Shown piece by piece: positions 20,047-29,878 of a stretch of 64,000 nt of DNA (positions are counted from its first letter, which is position 1; the number at the start of each line of letters is the position of its first letter). Under the pieces are notes generated by a model, which was given only the letters and a program-made list of their open reading frames with translations, was not told the origin of the DNA and ran no database searches. The DNA is taken from NCBI GenBank assembly GCA_003667245.1, contig RCNN01000586.1, forward strand, positions 26,054-90,053, in the 5' to 3' direction. Origin of the DNA: Heterostelium multicystogenum (Eukaryota; Evosea; Eumycetozoa; Acytosteliales; Acytosteliaceae). The translations under genes and the position numbers were made by a program.

Positions 20047-20528
20047 GGCTGCACCGAAGCCACCGCCGCGAGGGCGATCTCGTCATCGTGGGCCGGAGTA
20101 TCTGCGCTGATGCCGATGGCGCCCACTACCTGGCCTTCAAGGATGATTGGCTGGGCGCCCTTCATCATCAACAGGCCGGCGGTGATGGCTGCCGGGCGGC
20201 CATTGTTGATGGCGTTTTCCAGGTCCCCGGACGGCCGCTTGAAGAGCGCTGAAGTGCGCGCCTTGCCTTGGGCCAGCTCGATACCGGCCACCACGGGAGC
20301 GCCATCCATGCGCAGCGTCAGGATCGGCCAGCCACCGTCATCGACGATGGCCACGGCGCAGGGCCAGCCCTTGTCGGCGGCGACCCTGCGCGCGCGTGCG
20401 GCGATCTGCTGGGCCGTTGCCAGGCTCAGGATTGCCTTGTGGGCAATGCTTGCCGGGGCTTCTGCGGCCAGCGCTGCGGGCACGGTGCAAAGACCGGCAA
20501 GCACCAGGACCAATGATTTGACGAACAT
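20043..20528 (-). CDS. GlcG/HbpS-family protein with signal peptide
   Basis: Intact, 161 residues. Residues 1-21 form a signal peptide (VLVLAGLCTVPAALAAEA), so it is probably periplasmic. The family core is ATAQQIAARARRVAADKGWP, AVAIVDDGGWPILTLRMDGA, ARTSALFKRPSGDLE, and GQVVGAIGISADTPAHDDEIA. HbpS-like members bind haem or small cofactors; no catalytic role is established. It is the first gene of a leftward pair with the efflux pump and is divergent from a LysR gene, which probably controls both. Confidence 0.87.
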   Translation of the reverse strand: MFVKSLVLVLAGLCTVPAALAAEAPASIAHKAILSLATAQQIAARARRVAADKGWPCAVAIVDDGGWPILTLRMDGAPVVAGIELAQGKARTSALFKRPSGDLENAINNGRPAAITAGLLMMKGAQPIILEGQVVGAIGISADTPAHDDEIALAAVASVQP

Positions 20529-20631
20529 GGGAAAGCCTCTCTACTGTGAACGTACCGCCAGCTTATCCCCGGCAGGTGGCGTCCTTGTTAGGCGCCATAC
20601 GGAACTTCATTACCTTTGAGCTAATCCTGTG

Positions 20632-21481
20632 ATGGAAATACGTCATTTCCGCTACTTCCTGGCGGTTGCCCGGCAACGCAATTTCACCCGTGCTGCCGAA
20701 CAGCTGGGTATCGCGCCGCCGACCCTGAGCCGGCAGATCCAGGACATGGAAACCACCCTCGGTACGCGCTTGTTTATCCGCCGCCAGCGCGAGGTCAGCC
20801 TGACCGAGGCGGGCGCGGCCTTGCTGATCGAGGCAGAGGCCACCGTGCGCCAGTTCGAGTTTGCCCAACGCAATGCCCAGCGCGCCGGGCGTGGCGAGAT
20901 CGGTCATATCGAGCTGGGTTATGTGGCGTCGGCGGTGTATTCGGGGTTGTTGCAGCGCCAGGTGCAGTCGTTCTGCGCGGACTGCCCGGACGTGAGCCTC
21001 AGCGTGCGTGAGAGCCCCATGGCGGCGTTGCCGGGGCTGGTGGCGGAGGGGCGTTTCGATATTGGCTACATTCGTTCGCCGATGACCTTGCCTGACGGAG
21101 TCGACGGGGTGCGGTTGAGCAGTGAGGGGTTTGTGCTGGCGTTGCCCCAGGATTCGTGGCTGCTGGGGTTGAAGGCAATCAGTTGCGAGCACCTGCAGAA
21201 CGAGACCTTCATCTTGCCCGAGCAGATTCAGCGGCACGCTGCACGTGGCAGCGCAGGGTGGTTATGCGCCGCGCCTGGGGCCGCAGCCGGGTGGGTTGGT
21301 GGCGGTGATTGCGTTGGTGTCACTGGGGCAGGGCGTGGCGGTGGTGCCGGAGTCGGTGGTGGGGCATGTGAGCTTGCCGAATGTCGTGTACCGCAGCATT
21401 GAAGGCAGCGAGGCGTCGTCCTGGTTGTCGCTGATTTACCGGCGCTTTGAAAAGGCGCCGGCGGTGGCGCGGTATATATAG
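20632..21481 (+). CDS. LysR-family regulator, one frameshift
   Basis: I choose ATG 20632 (MEIRHFRYFLAVARQRNFTRA), the standard start of this subgroup. The DNA-binding helix-turn-helix is AAEQLGIAPPTLSRQIQDMETTLG. The frame breaks near 21228 (after ETFILPEQI) and resumes with HVAAQGGYAPRLGPQPGGLVAVIALVSLGQG to TAG 21479-21481, about 284 residues. The 103-bp gap to the divergent GlcG/efflux pair must hold the promoters of both; I see no clear T-N11-A palindrome there. Confidence 0.88.
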
Positions 21482-21559
21482 AGCAGGTGAAGCAGGTAGC
21501 CAGGTTGAAGGTTTGATCGCGGCGGGTTAGGTGCTTCACGGGTTAAGTGTGTTGCTGCC

Positions 21560-21641
21560 TTCGCGAGCAAGCCCGCTCCCACCTTCGACGGCATTCCAAA
21601 GATGGAACTCGGTCGAAGGTGGGAGCGGGCTTGCTCGCGAA
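21560..21641. repeat. REP doublet with reversed polarity
   Basis: Type B arms in the opposite arrangement to all other copies: the left arm begins TTCGCGAGCAAGCCCGCTCC and the right arm ends with its complement, so the two halves point outward. The inner part (CCTTCGAC / GTCGAAGG) extends the pairing. It lies between the convergent LysR and DhaL genes. Confidence 0.85.
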
Positions 21642-21657
21642 GGGGTCATTTCAAGCA

Positions 21658-22303
21658 CTACACCAACCGCGGTTGAACCGAATCCGCCAATCGCGTCAGT
21701 ATCAAGCAGCACGATACCGCTCCGGCATCCAGTACACCCAGTGAGCGCTCGCCCAAGCGGCTGGCACGCCCAATCTTCGCCACCAGATCCCTGGTGGAAT
21801 CCCGCCCCCGAGAAGCAGCACTTTTCATCGCCTCCAGCGCATCGCTGAATGACGCTCCTGACCCATGGGCCTGTTCAAACGCCTCCACCGCCGGAATCAA
21901 GGTGTCCATCAAGCACTTGTCACCCACGCCGGCTTCGGTGATGTCCTGCAACGAGGTCAACCCGCCCCGCAGCAAATGGGCAAAGGTCGCCGCGTCAATC
22001 TGTTCGCTGCCGCGCACCTCATCCGCCATGCCGATAAACAGGCTGCCATACAACGGCCCCATGGAGCCGCCGATGCCTTCCATCAGGCTCAGTGTCAACT
22101 CATCCAGGGCTTCGGGCCAGGGTCAGCTGGCGGCCTTCAATCGTGCGCCCGCAATGGGCGAACCCCTTGGCCATGTTGATGCCGTGGTCGCCATCGCCAA
22201 TGGCGCCGTCGACTTCGCTCAGGTATCGCGGTTGGCAACGATCACGCTCACCAGGTCGGCGACGATGGCGCTGCCGTCGTGGGTGGAGAAAATGCTGGCT
22301 CAT
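21658..22303 (-). CDS. dhaL: DhaL-type kinase subunit (ATP-binding), frameshifted
   Basis: Starts ATG 22303 (MSQHF), three bases after the DhaK stop. After a break near 22285 the N-terminus reads STHDGSAIVADLVSVIVANR, and after a second near 22240 YLSEVDGAIGDGDHGINMAKG, which contains the Mg-ADP-binding aspartates of DhaL. A third break near 22110 leads to LTLSLMEGIGGSMGPLYGSLF and DALEAMKSAASRGRDSTRDL. About 213 residues, a normal DhaL. With DhaK it phosphorylates a ketose. No PTS partner DhaM is present, so ATP is probably the direct donor. The tetritol context makes D-erythrulose the likeliest substrate. Confidence 0.88.
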
Positions 22304-22306
22304 GGT

Positions 22307-23312
22307 TTAGTCCGCCTGGGTCATGCCGATGGAACGGCAGGGTTGGTCGATCAGGGATTTTCAGCTCGGCGTCCAGGCCCAGTAAGGTCAGGGTCACGCC
22401 CATCATTTCCAGGGAGGTGAAGTAGTTGCCCACGTAGCAGCGGTGAATCTTCAAGCCCCTGGCTTGCAGCTGACGTTCAACCTCGGCGTAGAAAATGTAA
22501 AGTTCCATCACCGGCGTCGCACCCAGGCCCGAGACCAGCACCACCACGCTGTCGTCCTGGCTGAAGTCGCGGTCGGCGAGGATCGGTGCGAGCATGCGGG
22601 CCGCCATGGCCTCGGCGGATTCGATCGGGATGACTTCAATGCCCGGCTCGCCGTGATGGCCGATGCCCAACTCCATCTGCCCGTCGGGAATCTGGAAGTT
22701 CGGCTTGCCCACTGCCGCGATGGTGCAGGGCGTGAAGGCCGATGCCGATGGAGCGGCAATTGTCGGACGGCCTTCTGGGCGACACGAATCAACCCCGTCC
22801 AGGTCGTAATGCGGGCCGCGGCTGCACGCCGACCTTCCACATGAAGATCTCGCCTGCCACGCCGCGACGCTTGGCGATGTCGGCCTTGGGCGCCGAGGCC
22901 ACGTCGTCGTTGGCGACCACGTGCGGATGCGCATGTCCTTGCTGGCGGCCATCTTCATCGCCAGCTTCACGTTCATGTTGTCGCCGGCATAGTTGCCGTA
23001 CAGGCACGCCACCCGGCGCCGTGGTCAGCGGCACGGAAGGCGTCGAAGAAGCTTTTGGCGGTGGGCGAGGAGAGAAGATTTCGCCGACGGCCACGGCGTC
23101 CACCAGGCCCGGGCCGACATAGCCAAGGAACGCCGGTTCATGGCCGGAGCCGCCGCCGGTCACGATGCCCACCCGCCCCTGTGGTGACGGCTTGGCCTTG
23201 CCGATCACCCGGGGATTGGTGTTCGTATTGGCGCAGCTCGGGGTGCGCGACCAGAATACCCCGCAGCATGTCCTCGACCACCTGGTTCCGGATCGTTTAT
23301 CACTCGATTCAT
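22307..23312 (-). CDS. dhaK: DhaK-type kinase subunit (ketose-binding), frameshifted
   Basis: Starts ATG 23312 (MNRVIND) and ends RSIGMTQAD with TAA 22309-22307; about 330 residues. DhaK features read across breaks are RVGIVTGGGSGHEPAFLGYVGPGLVDA, CLYGNYAGDNMNVKLAMKMAA, NDDVASAPKADIAKRRGVAGE, GIGLHACTI with the His that forms the covalent hemiaminal with the ketose, and GHHGEPGIEV. Breaks lie near 23275, 23060, 22900, 22800, 22735 and 22345. This is the substrate-binding half of a dihydroxyacetone-type kinase; neighbours suggest D-erythrulose (DerK-like) rather than dihydroxyacetone. Confidence 0.88.
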
Positions 23313-23360
23313 AACGCGGTTTCCTGTGTTCTTGTTCTTGGTGTGGGAGCCGGGGGCTTT

Positions 23361-23447
23361 TGTGGGAGCTGGCTTGCCTGCGATTGCATCGGCTCGGTGT
23401 CACAGATAGACCAAGGCGTCTGCATCGCAGGCAAGCCAGCTCCCACA
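23361..23447. repeat. REP doublet, type C
   Basis: Arms TGTGGGAGCTGGCTTGCCTG (from 23361) and its complement (to 23447), enclosing CGATTGCATCGGC. A second TGTGGGAGC half-copy lies just to the left at 23342. It sits between dhaK and the alcohol dehydrogenase gene, inside the presumed operon. Confidence 0.9.
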
Positions 23448-23494
23448 AAAAAGCCTAAGCCCGGCGCCCGCAGGGGTTTGGGTTATTGGGCCAA

Positions 23495-24605
23495 TCAGGG
23501 TTCCAGGACGACTTTAAGCGACTTGTCCCGGCGCTCCATCACCGCAAACGCTTCCTTGAAGTCCGCCAGGGCAAACTTGTGGTCACCACGTCGCGCATGT
23601 CGATCTTGCGGTTGCCGATAAAGTCGATGGCGCGCGGGTACATGTAGGGGCCGAGGTGCGAGCCCAGCACGTCCAGTTCCTTGCGGTCACCGATGATCGA
23701 CCAGTCCACCGTGGGCCTCGTCGTTGAACACGCTGAATTCCACGAAGCGCCCCAGCTTGCGCAACATCGCCAGGCCCTGGTTCACCGCCTTGTGAGTGCC
23801 GGTGGCTTCGATGTAGATGTCGCAGCCGTAGCCATCGGTGATCTCGCGATCTTCGCCATCACGTCGACTTCGGCCGGGTTCCACACTTCGTCCGCGCCCA
23901 TGCGCAGGGCGAGGGCAGCGCGTTCGGGTTCATGTCGAGCACGATGAGCTTTTTTCGGGTTGCGCATGCGCACCGCACCGATGATCCCCAGGCCCAGGGT
24001 GCCGGCGCCGGCCACCACCACGATGTCGTCGAAATCCACATTCGCCCGTTCCGCCGCGTGCAGCGAACAGGCCAGGGGCTCGATCAGGATGCTTCGTCCG
24101 GGGCAATCGAGTCCGGTACTTTGTGGATGATGCCTTCCTTGGTGAAGATCATGTACTGGGCCATGGCGCCCTGGACGTTGTTCTGGAAGCCGTACAGGTC
24201 GTGTTTCTGGCACATCCAGTACTGGCCGTGGTTGCAGAAGCGGCAGCCCCAGCACGGCACGATCTGTTCGGAAATCACCCGGTCGCCGACCTTCACCGCG
24301 CTTTTCCGCCGCCGGGGCCGAGGGCGACCACGCGGCAGACAAACTCGTGGCCGGGAATCATTGGTGGCTTCACGTAGCGCGGCTGCTCGGCGTCGCCCCA
24401 GAACGAGGGCGCGCCGCGGTAGGTCTTGATGTCGCCCATGCAGATGCCGCACAGCTCGACCTTGGTGAGGATCTCGTCGGGGCGGGCGTCCGGCACATCG
24501 ACGGTCTCCAGGCGATAGTCTTCGGGGCCGTGACAGACCACGGCCTGCATGGTTTTCGGAATGACGGGGACAGTTGTCGGCAGTGCGTTCGGTAACGGTA
24601 GACAT
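23495..24605 (-). CDS. Zinc-dependent alcohol dehydrogenase, erythritol/L-threitol dehydrogenase-like, frameshifted
   Basis: Begins ATG 24605 (MSTVTERTADNCP) and, after one break, MQAVVCHGPEDYRLETVDV. Medium-chain dehydrogenase features are the catalytic zinc site in VELCGICMGDIK and PGHEFVCRVV, the cysteine cluster QIVPCWGCRFCNHGQYWMC, ILIEPLACSLHAAE, and the Rossmann turn VVVAGAGTLGLGIIGA. The end is KSLKVVLEP (TGA 23497-23495). The run SEQIVPCWGCRFCNHGQYWM followed by HDLYGF strongly resembles mycobacterial EltD, which oxidises erythritol and L-threitol to erythruloses. Breaks lie near 24550, 24300, 24085, 23945, 23850, 23705 and 23580. Alternative: another polyol dehydrogenase. Confidence 0.83.
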
Positions 24606-24633
24606 GACGATAAACCTCACGACAAAAGATCAA

Positions 24634-25397
24634 TTACTGGATGCTGTAGCCACCGTCGATCACCACGTTTTCCCCGGTGATCATCTGTGCGGCGTCGCTG
24701 AGCAGGTACAACGCCAGCCCGGCGATTTCTTCCGGCTGGGCAAGCGGCCCGCCGGGATCTGCAATTTGGCCCGTTCCCCAGCTCGCCCGCCCCAGGCCTT
24801 TTTACCCAGGGCGGTTTCGACGATGGTCGGGGAGATGGCGTGACGTTGATGTGGGGGCGCCCATTCCATGGCGAGCACCTTGGTCATGCCGACCACGGCG
24901 GCCTTGCTGGCGCAGTAGGCGACGTGACGGTCCAGGCCGATCACCGCCGCTTGGGAGGCGAGGTTGACGATGCGCCCGCTGCCCTGGGCCAGGCATGTGC
25001 CTGGCGCAGGCCTGGGCCACGAAGAAACTGGCCTTGAGGTTGATGGTCGAGAGTGGTGTCCCAGGCGTTTTCGCTGACGTCCAGGGCCTTGTCCAGCAGG
25101 GCGACGCCGGCGCTGTTGATCAGGTAATCCAAGCGTTTGAAGTGATCGAATACGTAATCGATGGTGCTGTGCACCTGGTCGAGTTGGCGCAGGTCCACGG
25201 CGATGCCGATGTTCCCGGCGCCGAGGCTGGCGGGCGACTTCGACCACGGCCGGGTCGCGGTCCAGCAGGGCCACCCGCGCGCCGCGTTCCACCAACAGGC
25301 TGGCACAAGCCAGACCGATCCCGGCGGCCCCGCCGGTGATCACGGCGCAGCGGCCGGTGAGGTCGAAGGCTTGATTCCAGAATCCAGACATGAACAT
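24634..25397 (-). CDS. Short-chain dehydrogenase, D-threitol dehydrogenase-like, frameshifted
   Basis: Starts ATG 25397 (MFMSGFWNQAFDLTGRCAVITGG) and ends VVIDGGYSIQ with TAA 24636-24634. SDR features are GGAAGIGLACASLLVERGA (cofactor turn), DYLINSAGVALLDKAL, GRIVNLASQAAVIGLDRHVAYCASK with Ser, Tyr and Lys of the active site, and NAISPTIVETALGKKAW. Frame breaks lie near 25230, 25050, 24990, 24840, 24785 and 24735. About 254 residues. In the mycobacterial tetritol locus an SDR (DthD) oxidises D-threitol to D-erythrulose. The pairing with an EltD-like enzyme and the kinase supports that role, but substrate specificity is inferred. Confidence 0.83.
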
Positions 25398-25427
25398 GAC
25401 TCCATTTTCAGATCGGTGGAGATCCAA

Positions 25428-25518
25428 TGTGGGAGCGGGCTTGCTCGCGAAAGCGGTGTATCAGGTGGCACATCTGTTGAATGATCCACCGCTTTTCGCG
25501 AGCAAGCCCGCTCCCACA
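25428..25518. repeat. REP doublet, type B
   Basis: TGTGGGAGCGGGCTTGCTCG at 25428 and its complement ending at 25518, between the SDR and binding-protein genes of the tetritol block. The right arm carries one extra T (CTTTTCGC). Confidence 0.92.
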
Positions 25519-25542
25519 CTTGACCGGGTTTCAAGTCAAAAC

Positions 25543-26553
25543 TTACTTCGTACCGCTCACCTGCTGATACAGCGCATCCGCATTCGCATTGGTCACCGGC
25601 ACCCACGGCAGGATGTAGTTCCTGGTGGTACCGTCACCCCATTTCACGTCCTTGCCATAACGTTCCCAGATCACCGACTGGGGCTTGTAATCCTTGCCTG
25701 CAAGCGCCCGCAGCGCCACATCCAGCGCGCCTTGAGACTGGGCCTGGGCGTCCTGCAGGAAGGTGGTCACTTCATCTTTCTTCGCCGCCTGGATCGCATC
25801 CGGCATGCCGTCGATGGACGTCACCGGCACATCCTTGGACGTCAGCCCATGGGACTTCAACGCCTGCACCGCACCGAGGGCCATGTCATCGTTTTTGCGC
25901 GATCACCCGTTGATGCCCTTGGGGTGTGCGTTCAGCCAGTCTTCGGTCAGGGCCAGGGCCTGGGCGCGGTCCCCAGTTGGCGGTTTTCTTCTCGATGATC
26001 TTGATGTCCGGGTGCTTGCCCAGTACTTCCATCTCGCCCTTTTTCGCGGTCGATCTGCGCCGACTGGCCAATCGGGCCCTGGATGATCACCACGTTGCCG
26101 CGGCCCTTGAGTTTGTCGACCATGGCCTGGGCCTGCAGGCGACCGCCTTCCACGTCATCGTTGCCAACATAAGGCACGTTGGCGTCCGCCACCTTGGTGT
26201 TGGAGGCGATCACCACCACGTCATTGCTCATGGCGGCCTTCACGGTGCCGACGCCGGCCTTGGTGTCGATCGGCACAAACAGGATCGCGTCGTAGTGCTG
26301 GGTCACCATGTTTTTCAATCTGGTTGTTCTGGGTCAGTGCGTCATAGTTGCCGTCGAACACGGTCAACTGCACGGTGCCGTCCTTGACTGCGGGGTGTTC
26401 CTTCAGCTCGCGCACCCAGTTCTGCATGAACTGGCCCTTGAGCCCGTACACGGCGGCGCCGATCTTGTAGGTCTTGCCATCGGCGGCCAGGGTGACACTG
26501 CTGGCGAGCAGGGAGAGTGCCGCGACGGCGGCCAAAGTCGTACCAGGTTTCAT
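25543..26553 (-). CDS. Sugar/polyol ABC binding protein (RbsB/CUT2 type), frameshifted
   Basis: Starts ATG 26553; residues 1-24 are a signal peptide ([19 protein letters not shown]). The mature protein follows the type-I periplasmic fold: [50 protein letters not shown]-like strand [42 protein letters not shown], and [18 protein letters not shown]. Breaks lie near 26315, 26040, 25965 and 25905; about 335 residues. It would capture the polyol for the CUT2 importer encoded by the next two genes upstream on the same strand. A tetritol is my inferred ligand. Confidence 0.88.
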
Positions 26554-26592
26554 GAGAGAACTCCGTTATTGTTGTAGTGGTAGTTTTCAGAA

Positions 26593-27583
26593 CTAGCGTT
26601 TTCTTCTTGCGCCACACGTCAATCAGCACTGCGAACACGATGATCAGGCCCTTGGCGACCTGCTGGTAATAGGAGGACACGCCGAGCAGGTTCAGGCCGT
26701 TGTTGATCACGCCGATCAGCAATGCGCCAAACAGCGTGCCGACAATCGTGCCGGTACCGCCCGACAGGCTGGTGCCGCCGATTACCACGGCGGCAATCGC
26801 ATCCAGCTCATACGAGGTGCCGGCCTGGGCAGGGCAGAGGTGGTGCGCGCCGACAGCACCACACCGGCCAGCCCGGCGAGCAGGCCCGAGACCACGTACA
26901 CCGAAAACATCACCTTGCGCACGCCGATCCCGGAGGTGCGCGCGCTCTTCTCGTTGCCACCCACCGCGTACACATAGCGGCCGTAGGTGGTGTAGCGCAG
27001 CACCATCCAGAAGATCAGCGCGACCACGGCGAAGATCACGATGGGCACACCGATCGGGCCGATCTTGCCAATACCCAGCGCCAGGTAGGCGTCGGGCAGG
27101 TCAGTGATCGGGCTGCCGTCGTTCAAGATGAAGGTCATGCCCCGGGCAATGCTCAACATGCCCAAGGTCGCGACAAAGGGCGGGATCGACAGGTTGGCGA
27201 CCATAAAGCCGTTCACCACCCCGAGCATCGCCCCGGCGAAACATCCCGGCGCTGACTGCCGCGAGCACGCCATAGCCCTGGGTCGCGACCATGGCGCTGC
27301 ACAGCCCGGCAAAGGCCAGGATCGAGCCCACCGACAGGTCGATGCCCTTGGTCAGGATCACGTAGGTCATGCCCACGGCGAGGATCCCGTTGATCGAGGT
27401 CTGGCGCAGGATGTCCATCCAGTTGCGCCAGGTCATGAAGTATTCGCTGGCGAAGGCCATCACCAGGCACAGGAGGATGAACACCAGCGGCAGGCCGAAG
27501 CGGTCGAGGGACAGGCGCAGGCGACTGCGGGGTGCGGTCGTGACGGGGGCGGCTGCAGGTGTAGAAAGTGATTTGGCATTCAT
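26593..27583 (-). CDS. Sugar/polyol ABC permease (RbsC/CUT2 type), frameshifted
   Basis: Starts ATG 27583 ([18 protein letters not shown]). Membrane segments include [42 protein letters not shown] (the conserved CUT2 segment), [40 protein letters not shown] (coupling region), and [21 protein letters not shown]. Breaks lie near 27240 and 26825, and an extra A near 26600 masks the natural stop WRKK-R-TAG at 26595-26593. About 330 residues. It forms the homodimeric channel with the double-domain ATPase. Confidence 0.9.
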
Positions 27584-29067
27584 GAGGCAAGACTCAACAA
27601 GGCTTCCTGGGAAAGGGCGGTATCGCTGCTGATGGTCACCAGCCTTCCGCCTTTGAACACGGCAATACGGTCACTCAGGTGCAGCAATTCAGGGGCTTCG
27701 GACGACACCACAATCGCCGCGCCGCCGGCGCGTACGAACTGGTCCAGCAGGTGATAGATCTCCTGCTTGGCGCCTTCATCGATGCCCCGGGTCGGCTCAT
27801 CGCACAGCAGGCAGATCGGCTGGGTCGACAGGCATTTGGCGAGCACCACTTTCTGCTGGTTACCGCCGCTCATGGATTCCACCGGCAGGTCCAGGGAAGT
27901 GGTCTTGATCTGCAGGCGCTTGACCATGTCCTGGGCCAGTTGGTTTTCCTTGCGGGCATTGATCAGCGACCAGCTCGACAGCTGCTTGTACGCCGACAAT
28001 GCGATGTTCGAGAGGATGCTGCCGCTGAGCACCAGGCCGCTGTCCTTGCGGTCTTCGGTGACCAGTGACATGCCGGCCTGGATCGTTGCCTTGGGCAGGC
28101 CGATGGGCATCGGTTTGCCTTGCAGGGTCACGCTGCCGGAGTCCGGCGTGGTGAGGCCGTAGATGCAGTTGAGGAATTCGCTGCGGCCCGAGCCCATCAG
28201 CCCGTAGATGCCGAGAATCTCGCCCTGGCGCAGTTGCAGGCTGATGTCCTGGAATTCGCCGGCGCGGCTCAGGCTGTCGACGTCCAGGCAGCATTCGGCG
28301 GCGCATTCGCGGCCGACCTTGTGGTCGATGCGGGTCAGTTCCTGGCCGACGATGCCGCGCACCAGGTGGGCGCGGTCGATATCGGCCATGCGTCCGGTCT
28401 CAACGAAGGCGCCGTCGCGAAAGATGCTGTAGTCGTCGGCAATCTGCGCCAGTTCACTGAGGCGGTGCGACACATAGATGATGCCGGCACCACGGGCGGT
28501 GAGGCGGCGGATCGCCTTGAACAGGGTTTCGGCCTCACGCTCGCCGATGGCCGAGGTGGGCTCGTCCATGATCATCACCTGGCAGTCGTGGCTGAACGCC
28601 TTGGCGATCTCCACCAGCTGGATCTGCGCCACGCTCAGGCGATGCATGGGGCTGGTGGCGTCGACGTCGAACTCCAGGCCTTCCAGCAGTTCGCGAGTGC
28701 GCCGGTTGAGCTCCTTGCTGTCGACGATGCAGCCGGCGCGGCGCGGTTCGCGGCCCAGCCAGATGTTTTCGGCGACGGTCATGTAGGGGATGGGTTCCAG
28801 CTCCTGGGTGATCATCGCGATCCCCGCCGCGAGTGCTTCGCTGGGGCGGTTGAACTGGACGGGGGAGCCGTTGAGCAGGATGGTCCCGGCGTCACGCTGG
28901 GTGATGCCCATCAGGATGCTCAGGAAAGTCGATTTGCCTGCGCCATTGCCGCCGCACAGGGCGTGGACGCTGCCGGCCCGCAGAGAGAGGCGCCCCTCAC
29001 GCAGGGCAGGAATCCCGGCGTAAGCCTTGGCGACGTGTTCAGCCTGGAGCAGTAATGGCGTGGCCAT
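27580..29067 (-). CDS. Sugar/polyol ABC ATPase with two ATP-binding domains (RbsA type)
   Basis: Intact. ATG 29067 (MATPLLLQAEHVAKAYAGIPA) fits the family better than upstream starts; about 495 residues. Domain 1 has Walker A GGNGAGKST, signature LSVAQIQLVEIAKA and Walker B VMIMDEPTSAI. Domain 2 has a degenerate Walker A GLMGSGRSEF, signature MSGGNQQKVVLAKCL and LLCDEPTRGIDEGAK. This is the standard arrangement of CUT2 importers. Its stop overlaps the permease start by 4 bases (27580-27583), and it is the promoter-proximal gene of the leftward block, 284 bp from the divergent rpiB-like gene. Confidence 0.93.
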   Translation of the reverse strand: MATPLLLQAEHVAKAYAGIPALREGRLSLRAGSVHALCGGNGAGKSTFLSILMGITQRDAGTILLNGSPVQFNRPSEALAAGIAMITQELEPIPYMTVAENIWLGREPRRAGCIVDSKELNRRTRELLEGLEFDVDATSPMHRLSVAQIQLVEIAKAFSHDCQVMIMDEPTSAIGEREAETLFKAIRRLTARGAGIIYVSHRLSELAQIADDYSIFRDGAFVETGRMADIDRAHLVRGIVGQELTRIDHKVGRECAAECCLDVDSLSRAGEFQDISLQLRQGEILGIYGLMGSGRSEFLNCIYGLTTPDSGSVTLQGKPMPIGLPKATIQAGMSLVTEDRKDSGLVLSGSILSNIALSAYKQLSSWSLINARKENQLAQDMVKRLQIKTTSLDLPVESMSGGNQQKVVLAKCLSTQPICLLCDEPTRGIDEGAKQEIYHLLDQFVRAGGAAIVVSSEAPELLHLSDRIAVFKGGRLVTISSDTALSQEALLSLAS

Positions 29068-29118
29068 CGGCGTGTCCTCGTGCTGTGAATTCTTATTAGG
29101 TCGCACAGTCATGTTTCG

Positions 29119-29138
29119 CTGTGAGCATATGTGTATCA
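29119..29138. promoter_or_regulatory. Degenerate second operator half-match near the ABC gene start
   Basis: GTGAGCATATGTGTATCA (29121-29138) matches the perfect palindrome at 29298-29317 at 11 of 16 aligned core positions (GTGANCATATG core). It lies about 55 bp upstream of the ATPase ATG, so it could let the SorC regulator also act on the leftward promoter. Weak on its own. Confidence 0.35.
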
Positions 29139-29297
29139 AATGAAATTCTGATCAGTCAATCTCTTTCACTGAAAAGTTGTAAATGGGTGGATTTGCGCAA
29201 AGTACGCCGGTTTAGAGGGCTTTGACTGGGAGGTCAGCTAAATCCTGCTTGACAGGGCGACTGGAATATCCGAGAAATGACTGAGCTAAATTTCACT

Positions 29298-29317
29298 GAG
29301 TGATCATATGATCACTC
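29298..29317. promoter_or_regulatory. Perfect 20-bp palindrome, probable SorC-family operator
   Basis: GAGTGATCATATGATCACTC is identical to its own complement over all 20 bases. It lies in the 284-bp gap between the divergent ATPase and rpiB-like genes, 35 bp before the rpiB-like start. The SorC-family regulator encoded 0.5 kb away is the obvious ligand; such regulators bind palindromes in the promoters of their own sugar operons. Binding is inferred. Confidence 0.65.
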
Positions 29318-29351
29318 TCCAGCACCCAAAACGGCAGCGGAGCCAAACGCC

Positions 29352-29815
29352 ATGAACACACCTTTCCCGGTGGCTATCGGATGCGATGAAGCGGGTTATG
29401 AGCTCAAAGAACTGTTGAAGCGCCATATCGAGGCGCTGGGTTACCCGGTGACGGACTTCGGCACCCATTCCACGGCGCCGGTGCTGTACCCGGACATTGC
29501 CCTGGCGGTGGCCACGGCGATCAATGCCGGCGAGCAACGCTTGGGCGTGCTGGTGTGCGGCACTGGCATCGGCATGGCCATCTCGGCCAACAAAGTCCTG
29601 GGGATTCGTGCGGCCCAGGCCCATGACACCTATTCGGCGGAGCGGGCACGCAAGAGCAACGATGCGCAGATCCTGTCCATCGGTGCACGGGTGAAATCGG
29701 CGCGGAACTGGCCAAGAGCATCGTCAAGTCGTTCCTGGAGTCGGAGTTCGAAGCCGCGCGTTCCGGGGCCAAGGTCGACCGCATCAACGCGATCGAGCGT
29801 GACGGGCATCAGTAG
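29352..29815 (+). CDS. RpiB/LacAB-family sugar-phosphate isomerase, one frameshift
   Basis: Starts ATG 29352 (MNTPFPVAIGCDEAGYELKE). RpiB features are the phosphate-site start AIGCDEAG, TDFGTHS, the catalytic Cys69 in GVLVCGTGIGMAISANK, and IRAAQAHDTYSAERARKSND. A break near 29692 is followed by ELAKSIVKSFLESEFEAA to TAG 29813-29815; about 154 residues. RpiB enzymes interconvert aldose and ketose phosphates. The mycobacterial relative DerI turns D-erythrulose-4-phosphate into D-erythrose-4-phosphate, the reaction expected after the DhaK/DhaL kinase here. A plain ribose-5-phosphate isomerase role is the alternative. Confidence 0.88.
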
Positions 29816-29878
29816 TGGACGGAACGGGGCAAGAGTCGGGAGAATGCGCCTTTGACACCGAAACGGAAGCCCGTGCCC

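Noticed and set aside
28120..29055. A 311-codon plus-strand open frame
   Set aside because: Antisense to the intact ABC ATPase; composition typical of a shadow frame.
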